Shown one piece after another: positions 34,547 to 45,359 of a stretch of 64,000 nucleotides of DNA. The notes under the pieces were generated by a model that worked only from the letters and a program-made list of their open reading frames with translations, was not told the DNA's origin and did no database searches. The stretch comes from Allodiplogaster sudhausi (taxonomy: Eukaryota > Nematoda > Chromadorea > Rhabditida > Diplogasteridae), in NCBI GenBank assembly GCA_945643635.1, contig CALZFC010000268.1:417001-481000 (forward strand), written 5' to 3'. The position numbers were made by a program, and so were the translations under genes. Numbering within the stretch: position 1 is the first letter of the stretch; each line of letters begins with the position of its first letter.

Positions 34547-36226
34547 ATGCTGCCGTTTCGGAAGCTCGTCGCTCTTCTTATCATCCTCGCCATTGTCCTC
34601 ATTCATCTCAACATCACTGACGCGGTGCGAAACTCAGTCTGTTCTAATAATTTCTCAATTTAATTGTATTTTCTTTTTATCTTTAATCACAATTGTTCTA
34701 TAATTATATTTAACCGATTAAAATTGTCAATCTTTAAGGTCGAGTGCAAACGACGTCATAAGGTGGTTTGTTAGCTTTAAAAACTTGCCGCTGAGCTATC
34801 AAAAGATCGACAACGTATTACTGAAAGCTGGCAGATTTTTCTATCAATAAAAATATATTAATTATTTTGGAGATAATATCTAGCGACATACTACATATGT
34901 ATGTATATAATAGAATAAATAGTGAATATAATAAGTATAACATTGAATTCAGCCAGGATACGGTTAAAAATGTACTTTAGACTATGAACACGAAACCTTC
35001 ATGAATGTCACGTGTGTTTGTGGACGTGACAAAGAGGACTGCCGGCGGCAGGACATTCGAAGCAAGCGCCAGCTTCGAATGGTCAAAACGCCGAATCCGA
35101 ATGTGACTGAAGCCATCAACGACTTCATCAAAGATGCATGCGGGATGGGAAAATGGGACGTATGAATTATCTAACGAGGAGGTTCGGAGTGCGGTAGCAC
35201 TGAAAAAGATCGTCTACCGAGATATGTAATACAAATCTATAAATGTACGCGACAAATACAAATACTGAACATAAACTTTAGAGATTGATTAATTATCATA
35301 TGTAGGTATTATGTAGACCAACACTAATTTTTGTCAAAGCAAAAATAAGTGTCAAAAATTGTCATTCGGAAACTTTAAAAAATACTCTTAAAAGAGGCCC
35401 AACCCATTCCATTGTTGCAGCTGTGGATGATTGTCGGACGAAGAAAGAGGTAAAATTCCAATTGGAAATTAAGCCTTTTGTGATAAAAATATATAAATTG
35501 ATTGTATGAATTATTCCTATTATATATTAATATATATTATACGAACAACATCAGAACAACAACCACAACCACAACAACTACGACTACCACCACGAAATGC
35601 GGCATATTATCGGCCTTTTATTTATATACAATTATGAAAAATTATATGATTTGTTTTCTTCAAATTTACTCTGTTTAGCTCCACTACGATAAGCACTGAA
35701 ACCACGACTACAACAACAACGCCAAGGTACATAGTCTGGAGATGGGGGAATGAATCAATAGTTAGAAAAATGAATGGAAAAAATATACTATATCTTTGTG
35801 ATAAAACTTGTATAAATTAAAGACAAATTATATGAACTATTCCTAATTTACTCACTTTAGCACCACAACAACAAGCACGACTACAACGACAACGCCAAGG
35901 TATCTGTCGGTGATGGGGGATTACCTAATTGGAAAAAAAAGAAAAATGTTTAGAAAAATATAAAAAAAGAAAAATTATATAAAATATTCCTAATTTACTC
36001 GCTTTAGTTCCACAACGACAAGCACGCCAACCACTACTACAAAGACAACGCCTAGGTATACCTAATTAAGAACTAGAAAATGTTTAGAAAAGATACATAT
36101 AAATTCTGTCTTTTTTGTGATAAATTACATAAATAAAAGAAAACAATATATAAAATATTCCTTATTTGCTCGCTTTAGTTCCACTACGACAAGCACGCCA
36201 ACCACAACTACATCGACTACGCCAAG
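34547..36226 (+). pseudogene. Gene A': truncated paralogue of gene A
   Basis: Signal-peptide exon 34547-34624 is nearly identical to gene A's. The first six-Cys exon is missing. A second Cys exon from 34981 (NVTCVCGRDKEDC) runs into a frame break (GMGKWDV then TGA near 35163). A linker exon (35421-35449), a Thr-rich exon from 35555 and four mini-exons follow. Downstream the copy stops and inverted and LINE-derived sequence begins. Closest to cassette 3 of gene A (shared ...RSKRQLRMV). Confidence 0.78.
35679..36226 (+). repeat. Four tandem Thr-rich mini-exons, all phase 2-2
   Basis: Exons 35679-35726 (48 nt), 35861-35899 (39 nt), 36008-36055 (48 nt) and 36179-36226 (48 nt). Each begins after TTTAG, ends in an AG before GTAT or GTAC, and encodes Thr/Ser/Pro (STTTSTPTTTT-like). 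All enter and leave in phase 2 and are multiples of three. They match the single mini-exon 19769-19816 of gene A. Confidence 0.85.
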
Positions 36227-36574
36227 GTATTTCGGAGGGATTAATTATTAACTAGAAAATGTTCCAAAAAATATTTATATTCTGACTTTTGTGAGGATAT
36301 TCATATAAATTTAAGAAAGATTTTGCTTGAGAATTCTTTTTTCTGTTAGTGATTTCCAAACTTTTCTTCTTCTGGCACCCTGTAGTCTGACTACCCAGTT
36401 TGGAAGCTATATAAACTTCTTTTTTTTCGTGATGAGAGTGAAACGAAAAGATCCCTTCTGATAGACCGTTTAGCGGGGTAGAAACTAGGATGAACATGAA
36501 GTTAGATGTAATTGAAACACAATTGACATATAGATACCATTAGCTGATATACAGCAAAGAAAATTTTTTAAAAA

Positions 36575-36674
36575 GCTAAATTGGTTTAAATCTTTTCTAG
36601 TCTCTCGCACATTTCGAGTAAAAGTGAACGATTCTCTCTCGTCTGTCTTTCCAGCCTCTTCAGGTGTCCCGCAG
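36575..36674 (+). mobile_element. 100-bp LINE fragment
   Basis: Nearly identical to 37756-37855 inside the reverse transcriptase ORF (TCTTTTCTAGTCTCTCGCAC, CCTCTTCAGGTGTCCCGCAG), then diverges. Interrupts an inverted B-type relic. Confidence 0.85.
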
Positions 36675-36689
36675 GTGTTATAGAGACCA

Positions 36690-37090
36690 GAAAGACGATT
36701 CCTCTGAGTCACAAACGTGGTCGTGGAAGTAGTCGTAAGCGGTTCTGTAGTGGGCGGCACCGGCTTATTTATGTAGCCGAAAAACTACAAACTATTCTAT
36801 GTTATTATATTTGTTTATTTAATATTTATTTTTAATGCCGATACGTTACCAATGTTAATACCACATGAAGCGCGTTTGAAAGGAATCTAAAATTCATTTT
36901 CTGAAACCTACATCGCTCGCATTCACTCGCATCTCCTCACGAAGAGCGTATTCAATTCTTGCCTTGATGTCAAAAAAGTTCAATTCTTGCCTTAATGTCA
37001 CTCAATTCACGAACATTGAGTTAAACGTCAGCCAATCCAGCTCCATTGTTACAGCGGGCGCGGTCGAATTTTCAATTTTTCCACCCTTAA
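36690..37090 (-). pseudogene. Inverted degenerate B-type relic
   Basis: On the minus strand, 37085-36890 aligns with the B4 second Cys exon (AAAATTCGACCGCG, GACATCAAGGCAAGAATTGAA, GAGGAGATGCGAG). It is followed in the right order by a Thr-rich stalk block at 36765-36690 (PPTTEPLTTTSTTT). Cys codons are lost. Confidence 0.6.
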
Positions 37091-37129
37091 ATAAAGAATC
37101 TCGCAGGCAATTCATGTGTTTACCCTAGG

Positions 37130-39147
37130 GGGCCGAAGCACTCGGATCTTATTTTTCTAGCGTCTTCATAAATGACAATGGCACCTCTCTGTCACCATCG
37201 TCTCGTGTCATTCACTCTCTTCCAAACTTTATTATAATGCCCCAACAGGTAGCTTTTCATCTTAAGCGACTCAAGCCATCTTGCTCTCTCACCTCTGACG
37301 CTCTCCCTTCTATCATCCTTAAGAACTGTGCTCTAGTATTGGCTGAACCTCTAAGTTATATCTTTAATTTCTCGCTCTCTCTCGGCCAGGTCCCCTCTAA
37401 ATGGCGCGAAGGCATTGTGCTACCAATTAATAAGGTAACCTCCCCTTCCTCTCCGCAAGATTTCAGACCCATAACTATTACTCCAGCTGCATGCAAGGTG
37501 ATGGAAAGATGTCTGATAGCAAAAATCTTAACACACTGTCATCGGTTCCAATTGATACCAGCATGCCAACATGGCTTCGTTCAAGACAAATCAGTAGTGA
37601 CTAACTTGCTCGAATGTTCTCAGTATTGGAAAAGAGAAGTGTGTTCTAACCGGTCTGTTGATGTCCTTTATTATGATTTTGCCAAGGCATTTGACAAAGT
37701 CTCTGTGCCTAAACTTCTCACAAAGCTGGAATATCTCGGTTTTCGAGGAAACTGGCTAAATTGGTTTGAATCTTTTCTAGTCTCTCGCACATTTCGAGTA
37801 AAAGTGAACGATTCTCTCTCGTCTGTCTTTCCAGCCTCTTCAGGTGTCCCGCAGGGATCCGTGCTCTCTCCTCTTTTGTTCAGTCTGTACATATCTGATC
37901 TTCCTCTGGTTCTTTCTCATCTTCCTCTGGTTAAAATTTCTCTTTTTGCAGATGATATGAAGCTTTTCACCCCTTTCGATTCAACCACCCAGGGGATAGC
38001 CCATTTTCAACTCTCACATGCTGCAATTGCAATTCAAAACTACTGCCAAAACATGCAGTTGGAAGTCGCACACAAAAAGTGCGTCGTTTTGCACTTAGGC
38101 AAAAATAACCCCCGTCTGCCTTACTACGTATCTCGCACGTTTCCTACTCTGTCTCACTCTCCTTCCTCGCTCTCTCTATCTCGAACTCTTCAAGACTCTT
38201 CTCTAGCTTTCTCTGTCGCTAGTGAAGCTGTACGAGATCTAGGTGTTTTGATAGATGACAAGTTATCCTTCAATGATCATATTAAATCTGTAAGCTCTAA
38301 AGCCCTTCGACTAGTATATGCACTCTTTAGAATTCTAAAGTCGAATATCTCGCAGCATTACATTCGTGCTTATAAATGCTTCGTTCTTCCAATACTAGAA
38401 TTCGCATCACCGGTATGGTCTCCCTTTAGAATTATGCAAATTAGATCATTAGAGAATGTTCAGAAAGTTTTTAGTAGATTACTATATGTTCGTTGTAACA
38501 AGTTCCAGCTCAATTTTAGGAATATTCCATCATACGTTGACCGTCTAGCATTATTCAATTTGGTATCTCTTTATCGTCGACGAATCGAAATCGATCTCAT
38601 TACTGCTTATAAGTTATTGCACATGATTTTATCTTCTCCTATATCGCTATTCTATTCGTTTAAACCATGCAACAATCGTAGATCAGTGTTTGCGTTTCAT
38701 ATTCCAATTACTAAGTCAGATCTTCTAATGCACTCATTTGCTTTTCGCACTTCAAGATGGTATCCTTGTTTGCCACTCTCTTTTCTCTCCGCACCTTCTG
38801 TTAATACTGCCCGTAAAGTTCTGATGTCTATCGATTCCTTGCCTAAAGTAATTAATGCAGTAGAAGTTAGTGGTATTTAAGCCCGGTTTCCGGCCTACTT
38901 CATTCTTAAGACCCCATCGACAACCGCGAGTCAAGCCCCCTGCTGCTCCTCCCCCAGCTTGTACCGTCTCTGGCAAAGACGAGGCCGGGCAGTGGCGCCC
39001 CCGGCTTGGTACGACTCGTGTGCGTCGATTCCCTATCCCCCCCTTCCTCCCCAACATATTAGATCATTCGATTTAAGCAAACATTCCTTCCTATATTTTG
39101 TGCTGTCACATCGAAATATTAATTTCATGTACGATAAATAAATAAAT
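37130..39147 (+). mobile_element. 5'-truncated CR1/Jockey-type LINE
   Basis: The reverse-transcriptase frame is open from about 37130 (upstream of its first ATG) with no endonuclease domain, so the copy is 5'-truncated. The 3' UTR ends near 39147 in a short ATAA-repeat tail (39128-39143). It lies between the truncated A' copy and the surviving part of B4. Confidence 0.85.
37237..38880 (+). CDS. Non-LTR retrotransposon reverse transcriptase
   Basis: A 547-codon frame with no internal stop. It shows the core RT motifs in order: PITITPAACKVMER, YYDFAKAFDKV (first catalytic Asp), SGVPQGSVLSPLLFSLY and SLFADDMKLF (FADD catalytic pair). The thumb/C-terminal region follows with ILEFASPVWSP. It would copy element RNA into DNA at a nicked target. 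Order and motifs fit the CR1/Jockey group. The N-terminal endonuclease is missing, so the copy cannot move on its own. The intact frame suggests a young insertion. Confidence 0.93.
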   Translation: MPQQVAFHLKRLKPSCSLTSDALPSIILKNCALVLAEPLSYIFNFSLSLGQVPSKWREGIVLPINKVTSPSSPQDFRPITITPAACKVMERCLIAKILTHCHRFQLIPACQHGFVQDKSVVTNLLECSQYWKREVCSNRSVDVLYYDFAKAFDKVSVPKLLTKLEYLGFRGNWLNWFESFLVSRTFRVKVNDSLSSVFPASSGVPQGSVLSPLLFSLYISDLPLVLSHLPLVKISLFADDMKLFTPFDSTTQGIAHFQLSHAAIAIQNYCQNMQLEVAHKKCVVLHLGKNNPRLPYYVSRTFPTLSHSPSSLSLSRTLQDSSLAFSVASEAVRDLGVLIDDKLSFNDHIKSVSSKALRLVYALFRILKSNISQHYIRAYKCFVLPILEFASPVWSPFRIMQIRSLENVQKVFSRLLYVRCNKFQLNFRNIPSYVDRLALFNLVSLYRRRIEIDLITAYKLLHMILSSPISLFYSFKPCNNRRSVFAFHIPITKSDLLMHSFAFRTSRWYPCLPLSFLSAPSVNTARKVLMSIDSLPKVINAVEVSGI

Positions 39148-39245
39148 AAATTATGCACCTATGTCTTAAACTGATTTCTTAAAAATACTATACCCAGACT
39201 ATTAAAAATTTTCAAGTGCACTATTTGCCAGATTCCTTAATTAAG

Positions 39246-40272
39246 GGTGGAAAAATGGAAAATTCGACCGCGTACGCTGTAATTGTTATGTCGAAGAGCA
39301 TGATTGCGGTGTCTACATTCGCGGCATTAGCGACATCAACGCAAGAATTGAATACGCGCTTCGCGAGGAGATGCGAGAGAAGCCAAGCGGCGACAAGAAG
39401 ATGGGCTTCCCGGATGTAGGTTAAGCGAAATGTACTTTCAACAAAATTTATAGTAAATAAATAAATATAATAACACAAAATATTTCGTAGTTTCTCAACC
39501 TACTGAAGCCGCTACCGACCACTACAGAATCGCCTCCTGCCAGCACCGAAGAGTGCGATGAATGCTTATATATTTTCTATATTAGCTAGTTTTTATTTCT
39601 ACTTTGCCACGTGAAAAACCGAAAATTTTACCTCGCTCAATTCCACGCGCTTTCACTCCGTTGAAGATTTGGACCAGAGTGAGAGTACCCTAGAGAAATG
39701 CCTTAACCAAAATATACCGTTATTACTTTAGGTCAACGACGCAGCCATCAACCAGTCTGTCGTCCTCCTCTGGTTAGCGGATAGCCTCAAAATGAATAAA
39801 GTAATAATAATAAAATTAAATTGACTAAGGTCATTAAGGTAACCTTTTCATTCAGCCTCGCCAACAACAGAATTCGCCACAACTTCGAAGTCTGCGGACT
39901 ATTCTAATCTAATTTTTTCCACGGAAATAAAACAAGGCAGATCTGATGATTTATAAAATTTATGAAATTTGCTGAATTTTTAGTACAAAATGCTTAGGCC
40001 GGAGAACGTGGAGACTTCGCGCGCGACAATTCCAGCCGAGCAACTGCCTGAAGACGATGAAGAATTGTACATTTATTTATTAGGATAATTGCAAGGCTTA
40101 GTATTCTTCCTTCCTTCAATTTTATCAATATATGTATATTCAGACAAATCATTCAAAAAGGTTTTATCTTTGAAGGTCACCTGAAGCATGGGCCGCAATC
40201 TACTTCTCGGTCCTGTTCACTGGACTTTTCATCGGTGCAATCACTTTCCTGTTCATTGTGTATATTCTATAA
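39246..40272 (+). pseudogene. Gene B4: 5'-truncated membrane-protein paralogue
   Basis: Four 3' exons remain and join in phase. These are 39246-39415 (WKNGKFDRVRCNC, HDCGVYIRGI), 39491-39552 (stalk, PTTTESPPAST), 39998-40066 (PENVETSRATIPAEQLPEDD) and 40176-40272 (SPEAW and helix AIYFSVLFTGLFIGAITFLF, stop TAA). The signal-peptide and first Cys exons are absent, with the LINE immediately upstream. It may be dead or may use another 5' end. Confidence 0.72.
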
Positions 40273-41630
40273 ATTTTGTCGGAAGAATGTGTCTACCTGT
40301 TGAAAAAAGAGGAGAGATTCTTTGACTTTTAGTGAATAAATAATCAGTAAATGCCACCTTTTCGCAGTAAATGTGATCCATACATCTTTCTTGAAGAAGA
40401 AAAGACTATTATCAGATCGCACAGTATTAATTTCAAATTGTGGCTCAGAAAATCAGTCTATAAGTTTTCACGAACATTTCTGCCATTCGTAGTCAATCCA
40501 CTTCATTTGATTACAGCGTCTATAATATGGACAATATGGGCAATTTAATGGATTCAGCCAAGATTAATAGTCTTCAATTTTGAAACTCCATTCATGTTTC
40601 TAAATACCACGCAATGGGTGGGATTAGCGAACAGAAGATTCTCCCGCCTATTGGGCGATCAGAAAGGATCCTTTCGTCGTGCTCTCCGCCGAGAAATCAC
40701 GGCACTTTGTTCGAGAATTCGTGATACCACTAGGGATTTCTCTATTTTTATTCGCGATCGGACTGGAAGCCAAATAGACGGCATTTTGAGAGAGAAATAC
40801 TGTGTTTAAAGGAGCACAATACCGTAATCTAGCATTTAAATTTTTTCTTCATTATTTTGTGGCGCCTCTCTCTAAATCGCATTCTCTCTCTCGAAATTCT
40901 TGCATCTCTTTAGATTAAATGGTACCTTGGTAATATGAAGACTAAATGTTTCATTAGTGATATTAAATTGTTCAACATTTCCAAAAATTATTTTCTGCAA
41001 CGTTTTATTTGAAGGCAGACGGAGAGGGCAGAGAGCGTGAGAGAGCGTGTGTGCTTGAGGAGGGATGATTCATGGGTAATAATAGATGGGGAGTATCATT
41101 ACAACGCGTGCGCGACACGTAAATAAAATTTTTGGAAGCCCGCCTTTACGCGTATTCGCGATTGGGCGTGGCTAAACAGCTTGAGGAGGACAATAAGCAT
41201 TGATTGTGTCAATATATATTTGAACTATTAATGATAAAAAATACATTAGATGAAATGCAGCTATTACTGCTAGAATGCTATGCTCTAACAGACAGTAATT
41301 GCTGCATTTAAAACTATGTTCCTAAATTAAAATTATTATATTACAACATAGCAGCGCGTTCTCATGAGATTCCAATGCGTATCGTGACATAGAAACATTC
41401 GCTTGTTAGTTCAAATCTCTCAATTGGCGATAAGCTAAAGACAAGACAGAGTATGACAAATTCAAGTGGACGTTCACTTATCGAATTGCTGTTTGCACTT
41501 CTGGAAGAAGGGAAATAAGGCAAAAGTTTGAGGAAAAGCAACAGGCAAAATTAAAAAAATGTTTTAGAATTATTATTTAATTATTTGAGTTGCAATGATG
41601 TTTTTTTTAAATTATTCGTATGATAAAAAA
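40273..41630. other. Spacer between B4 and B5
   Basis: Contains a 71-codon open frame at 40594-40809 (RRFSRLLGDQKGSFRRALRR ...) with no family I recognise, a possible mobile-element remnant. The rest is AT-rich without exon signals. Confidence 0.4.
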
Positions 41631-41631
41631 T

Positions 41632-42703
41632 TCGACAGGATTTTCTGCATTTGCAAGGATTACGAACTCTTCATTCGCAACCTTAAAGGAGGCCTTAAGG
41701 GAAAAACTCCTACCACGAAGTCCCTGACGGATTTGGACGGAATGATAAAAAGAACGGAGTAAAGAATCAACAGAAATGGTGCTTGCCTCTCTCCCCAGAA
41801 ACTGGTGGTTTGCACCACTGCCAGGTGAGCCTACGTGTTAAGAAAAACCCGGCCAATATTGGTTGCGCGCACCATATGTATGCAATTCATGTGCAAGACT
41901 CGGTTGGCCCCAGCGGCCACAGTGTTGCTGTGCCAACCTTTTTTGAAAACGAAAATATTTGGGAATTCAAAGTAGAAAACAGTGTTAATTTCCTCAGGGC
42001 GTGAAGGTTTTTGTGACTTCGGAACACTTGCAATCGAAGTTTCTAGCACAACCGACCAAATAAGGCGAAAAAACAAGACACTATTTATTCGCCTCGGACC
42101 TCCTTTAATGAGGCCAAGGAAATGATTGCAAAGTATAACAATATATACGGTGATGAAGGGACGCGCACCATGCGGATTGAATTCGAAGTGGTTTCAACTT
42201 AAGATCAGTGAATATTATAAGTGTAAGCATAAATAGTGAAGTTCTAAGGTAAGGTTAATCCTTTTCTGACTAAATTTTAGAATGGATGTATATAATTGCA
42301 CATTTCGATGTAAAAATAAGCAACGTCACAAGTATATTAATTAGAATTAAATTGATATCCATACCTGATAGAATGGTTTCTTTTTTTATTATTTTCTCTC
42401 ACTTTAAGTACTTTTTTTGCAGAAAAGCAGATAAGGACTCATCGTCGACTTCCAGCATCTTTGTTAATAATTTCAGTTCGATCTCTGCAACATTGGTAGT
42501 AAAAAGTAAACTCTGTGACGTACAAAGTATCCTTTATATTTTCTTCTCTACTCTCTTCTGTGTCTAAATCTTTACAAAAAAAAGCAACGTTACAGGGCGT
42601 GATTTTTATCGCAGCCTTTTCCGTCCCCGTCAACGTCGTTGCAGTGTCTTTGCTCGCCTTCGTCCTGTTCGGCCTGCTCAAAAGTGTCCTCCTAGGCAAT
42701 TGA
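41632..42703 (+). pseudogene. Gene B5: broken paralogue
   Basis: A second Cys exon piece at 41632-41686 (FCICKDYELFIRN) has lost one Cys codon (DCK to DYE), is interrupted by a TTAA MITE, and resumes at 42109-42190. A Ser-rich stalk-like block lies at 42422-42535 and a membrane-helix exon at 42595-42703 (VVAVSLLAFVLFGLLKSVLL, TGA). No signal-peptide or first Cys exon seen. Confidence 0.65.
41687..42104. mobile_element. 418-bp TTAA MITE at the same exon position as in B1
   Basis: TTAA at 41683-41686 and 42105-42108. Ends AGGAGGCC and, from the right, AGGAGGTCCGAGGCGAATAA. The right end resembles that of the B1 MITE (ATTATTC...ACCTCCT), but the interiors differ. Confidence 0.75.
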
Positions 42704-43000
42704 GAACATGAATGAGATGAGAACAGGTTCGGATAAACTTCGCTAGAGAAAATTATTTTCTATCTTAAACATACATACACTTACTACATACATACATACA
42801 TGTTACTTGTAAGCGCATTAGTTGAAAGTGTAATTCTGCCTACTTCACCTCGAAGGTCAGCCGCGCATTCAATCTGTCATAAGTTTGAAATATGTTCAAA
42901 ACAATCTGAGCTTCATAACCTGCGGACACTCTTATATATTGGCTTCATAACTTGCGAACACTCTTACTACCATTCTCCCCATGCGGGTAATTCTATGCTA

Positions 43001-43200
43001 CACACAGAAAAAAATGTTATGCACAAAAAATGTTATGGAAAAAGATGTTACGCTGAGAAAAACATGTTATGTTTTCGCCCGGGTGAGCGTCGCCTACTCT
43101 TAAGAAAAAAAACGTAACATTTTTTGTAAATACCTGGATGATACGTGGAGCGTTACATTTGGGCATGCACAAAAATGTTACGTTTGGCCGGAAAGGCGGT
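43001..43200. repeat. Left subterminal GTAACAT array (right partner 53450-53622)
   Basis: ATGTTATG or ATGTTACG and the complement CGTAACAT recur about seven times in 200 bp here and about seven times at 53459-53608. They are usually spaced 10-40 bp in both orientations. Subterminal arrays of short motifs are transposase-binding sites in CACTA elements. Confidence 0.8.
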
Positions 43201-45359
43201 GACTCGACTGCGACCGGTGAATAGCGAGTGTCATTTCCAAATATTCACCACTGCACACTAAATATGCGTCGCAGTGTAAAAATGCCTTTTCCGACATGTT
43301 ATTTTTTCGGTGTTGACTTTCGTTTCTTCGCTTTTCCGTTTTTAATTAAACGTTGTTTTATTGCTATTTAAGGTCGTTAGTGTCGTCCGGAGCATCGCTA
43401 GCTGTAGAGAGCAGCTTGGCTCGGATACTATCTTCAATTGAAACAGGTCAGGCTGTTTTTTTAAAATCTCATTGGTGTAAGTATGTTTGCATCTGTTTAA
43501 AGTTCTACTGCTATATTTTTTATGGCATTAGTTTGCTGAACAAATGTAGGAAATTTTTTTCCAGCTTGCTTTTATTTTACTGTTTGAAAAGGTCCTTTTT
43601 GCTTTTCGGCGAATTAGTTATTCTGTTAGTCATTAATCAGAAAATAATGCAATATGCTGAGTATCTTTTATCAATTGTTTGTTTTTAGACTTCGGCAACT
43701 GTTCTCCACTCTCCACTCGGCCTGGTTCGAGAAGTTTCTTCGCTTTCAACAGGTCAGCCTGTTTCTTAATATCATTAGTGTATGTTTCTTTGCTTCTATT
43801 TAAGGTTTCTTTCTAACCATTTTGGTACCAGTCCTGTCGCTGGCCCAATTTAGGCGACATTCTTTTATGTTGCTTTTCTTTTATTGTATTCTTAGTTAAT
43901 GGTGTTGCTGCCCGTAAATAATGCAGCGTGACGAGTTTCATTTTCTTAAGGCTGCTACATCTGCACTCCACACGTGTGACCCGCGTCAATCCAGCACATC
44001 ACTTCTCGACTATTGGTGCGAAAATTTTATATATTTATTATCTGCCCATATTTTAAGATTCGATTGAATATTTCAACCATTGAAACATGGTCAACACAGG
44101 GTGACCCACCGCATTTTCGAGCATCTTTTATAACACTCCATCTTGCTATTCGAGCAGAGTTAAAATTATAACGTCTACTTCACCGACCGACTAATAGTTT
44201 GAGCCTGTTTTGCCGTTAAACTCCTTTTTTCTCTTACATGCCTTCCTTTCCGGTCCTCAAACTACCTACTATACCTAATCGTCCAAGAAATTCATTTAAT
44301 GTTTTCAGGCATAAGAAGTTGAAAAGTGAAAATTGGGTTTTTTCCTCATGTTAATATTTCGTTTTTGGTAATTCCATCTTGTTTATTCACCTTTCTGAAT
44401 AGTATTCAACCTGGAAATTTTGTTCAGAAAGGGAAGGATAGTAAAACTGTACAGTATGCCAGTCATGCCTTAGATACAGTATACTGTTGCAAATTTTGTG
44501 GTGTCTGCTCAATTAATATTACAATTTGTAGTTATACGAACCAGCCTAGGTAGGGTTTGTGATATTTCTTTTAAATTTTCGCAAGTAATTATAATGATTG
44601 ATCGACTGATTTTGGCTCCCCCCGAATCTATACCCAACCATTTTTTTGAGTAGTATTTAGGCAGAAACAGTTAATGCACCCTTGTTTCCAGGCCCAATAC
44701 CTCCTTCCCCATCCTATTTTTCTGGAACCTCGACAGTGGCTTTTATTCCCTGAGTCACTATCATAAATATGCGTTATTGCAGTTGCTTAACCGTCGTTCT
44801 TCATTCGCACATTCTTCAAGGAGTCTTCTCATACAGGTATGGTAAAATATTAACTTATGCTGGCTAATTACTGTTTTATTTTCTTTGTGTTATTCTTTAG
44901 CACATGTCCAAAAGACTACTCTACTCTGAGAACATGAATAGCGGAATTGTTTGTATTAGTAAATGTGAATTTCCGAACGAAAAAAATACTCCTTTTATTT
45001 TAGAATGGTGAGGTTACATTTTCACCATATGCATATTTAACAATGCAAATACTAGTTTTTTTTACTCACCGAACAGTATCTATTAAAACATTATTAACAC
45101 ATGCCGGATCAGTTTTATTTATTTATTATCAATTTTTTTTTAAATATTCATTGTGCGATTCGCTTAAGCGATTCGTTTAAGATTTTACGCTCTGAAAATA
45201 ACTGTCACACAATCAAGTTTGTAAAAAAAATGTAAAAAAAAAATAGAAAACAAATATAAGAATATAATATTAAAAACTTAACGACACTAAGAAAACAAAT
45301 GCAGGATTACATTATTTAACAAAGAACTGTTGCAACATAGAAATGATGTTTAATGTAGG
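43201..45359. other. Transposon 5' region without defensible exons
   Basis: AT-rich. Two related blocks containing AACAGGTCAG(C/G)CTG-TTT occur near 43440 and 43750, so part may be duplicated. Upstream non-coding or weak exons of the transposase gene are possible. Confidence 0.4.

Noticed and set aside
36485..36760. 91-codon minus-strand frame as a gene
   Set aside because: A chimera of a Thr-stalk relic and antisense LINE sequence.
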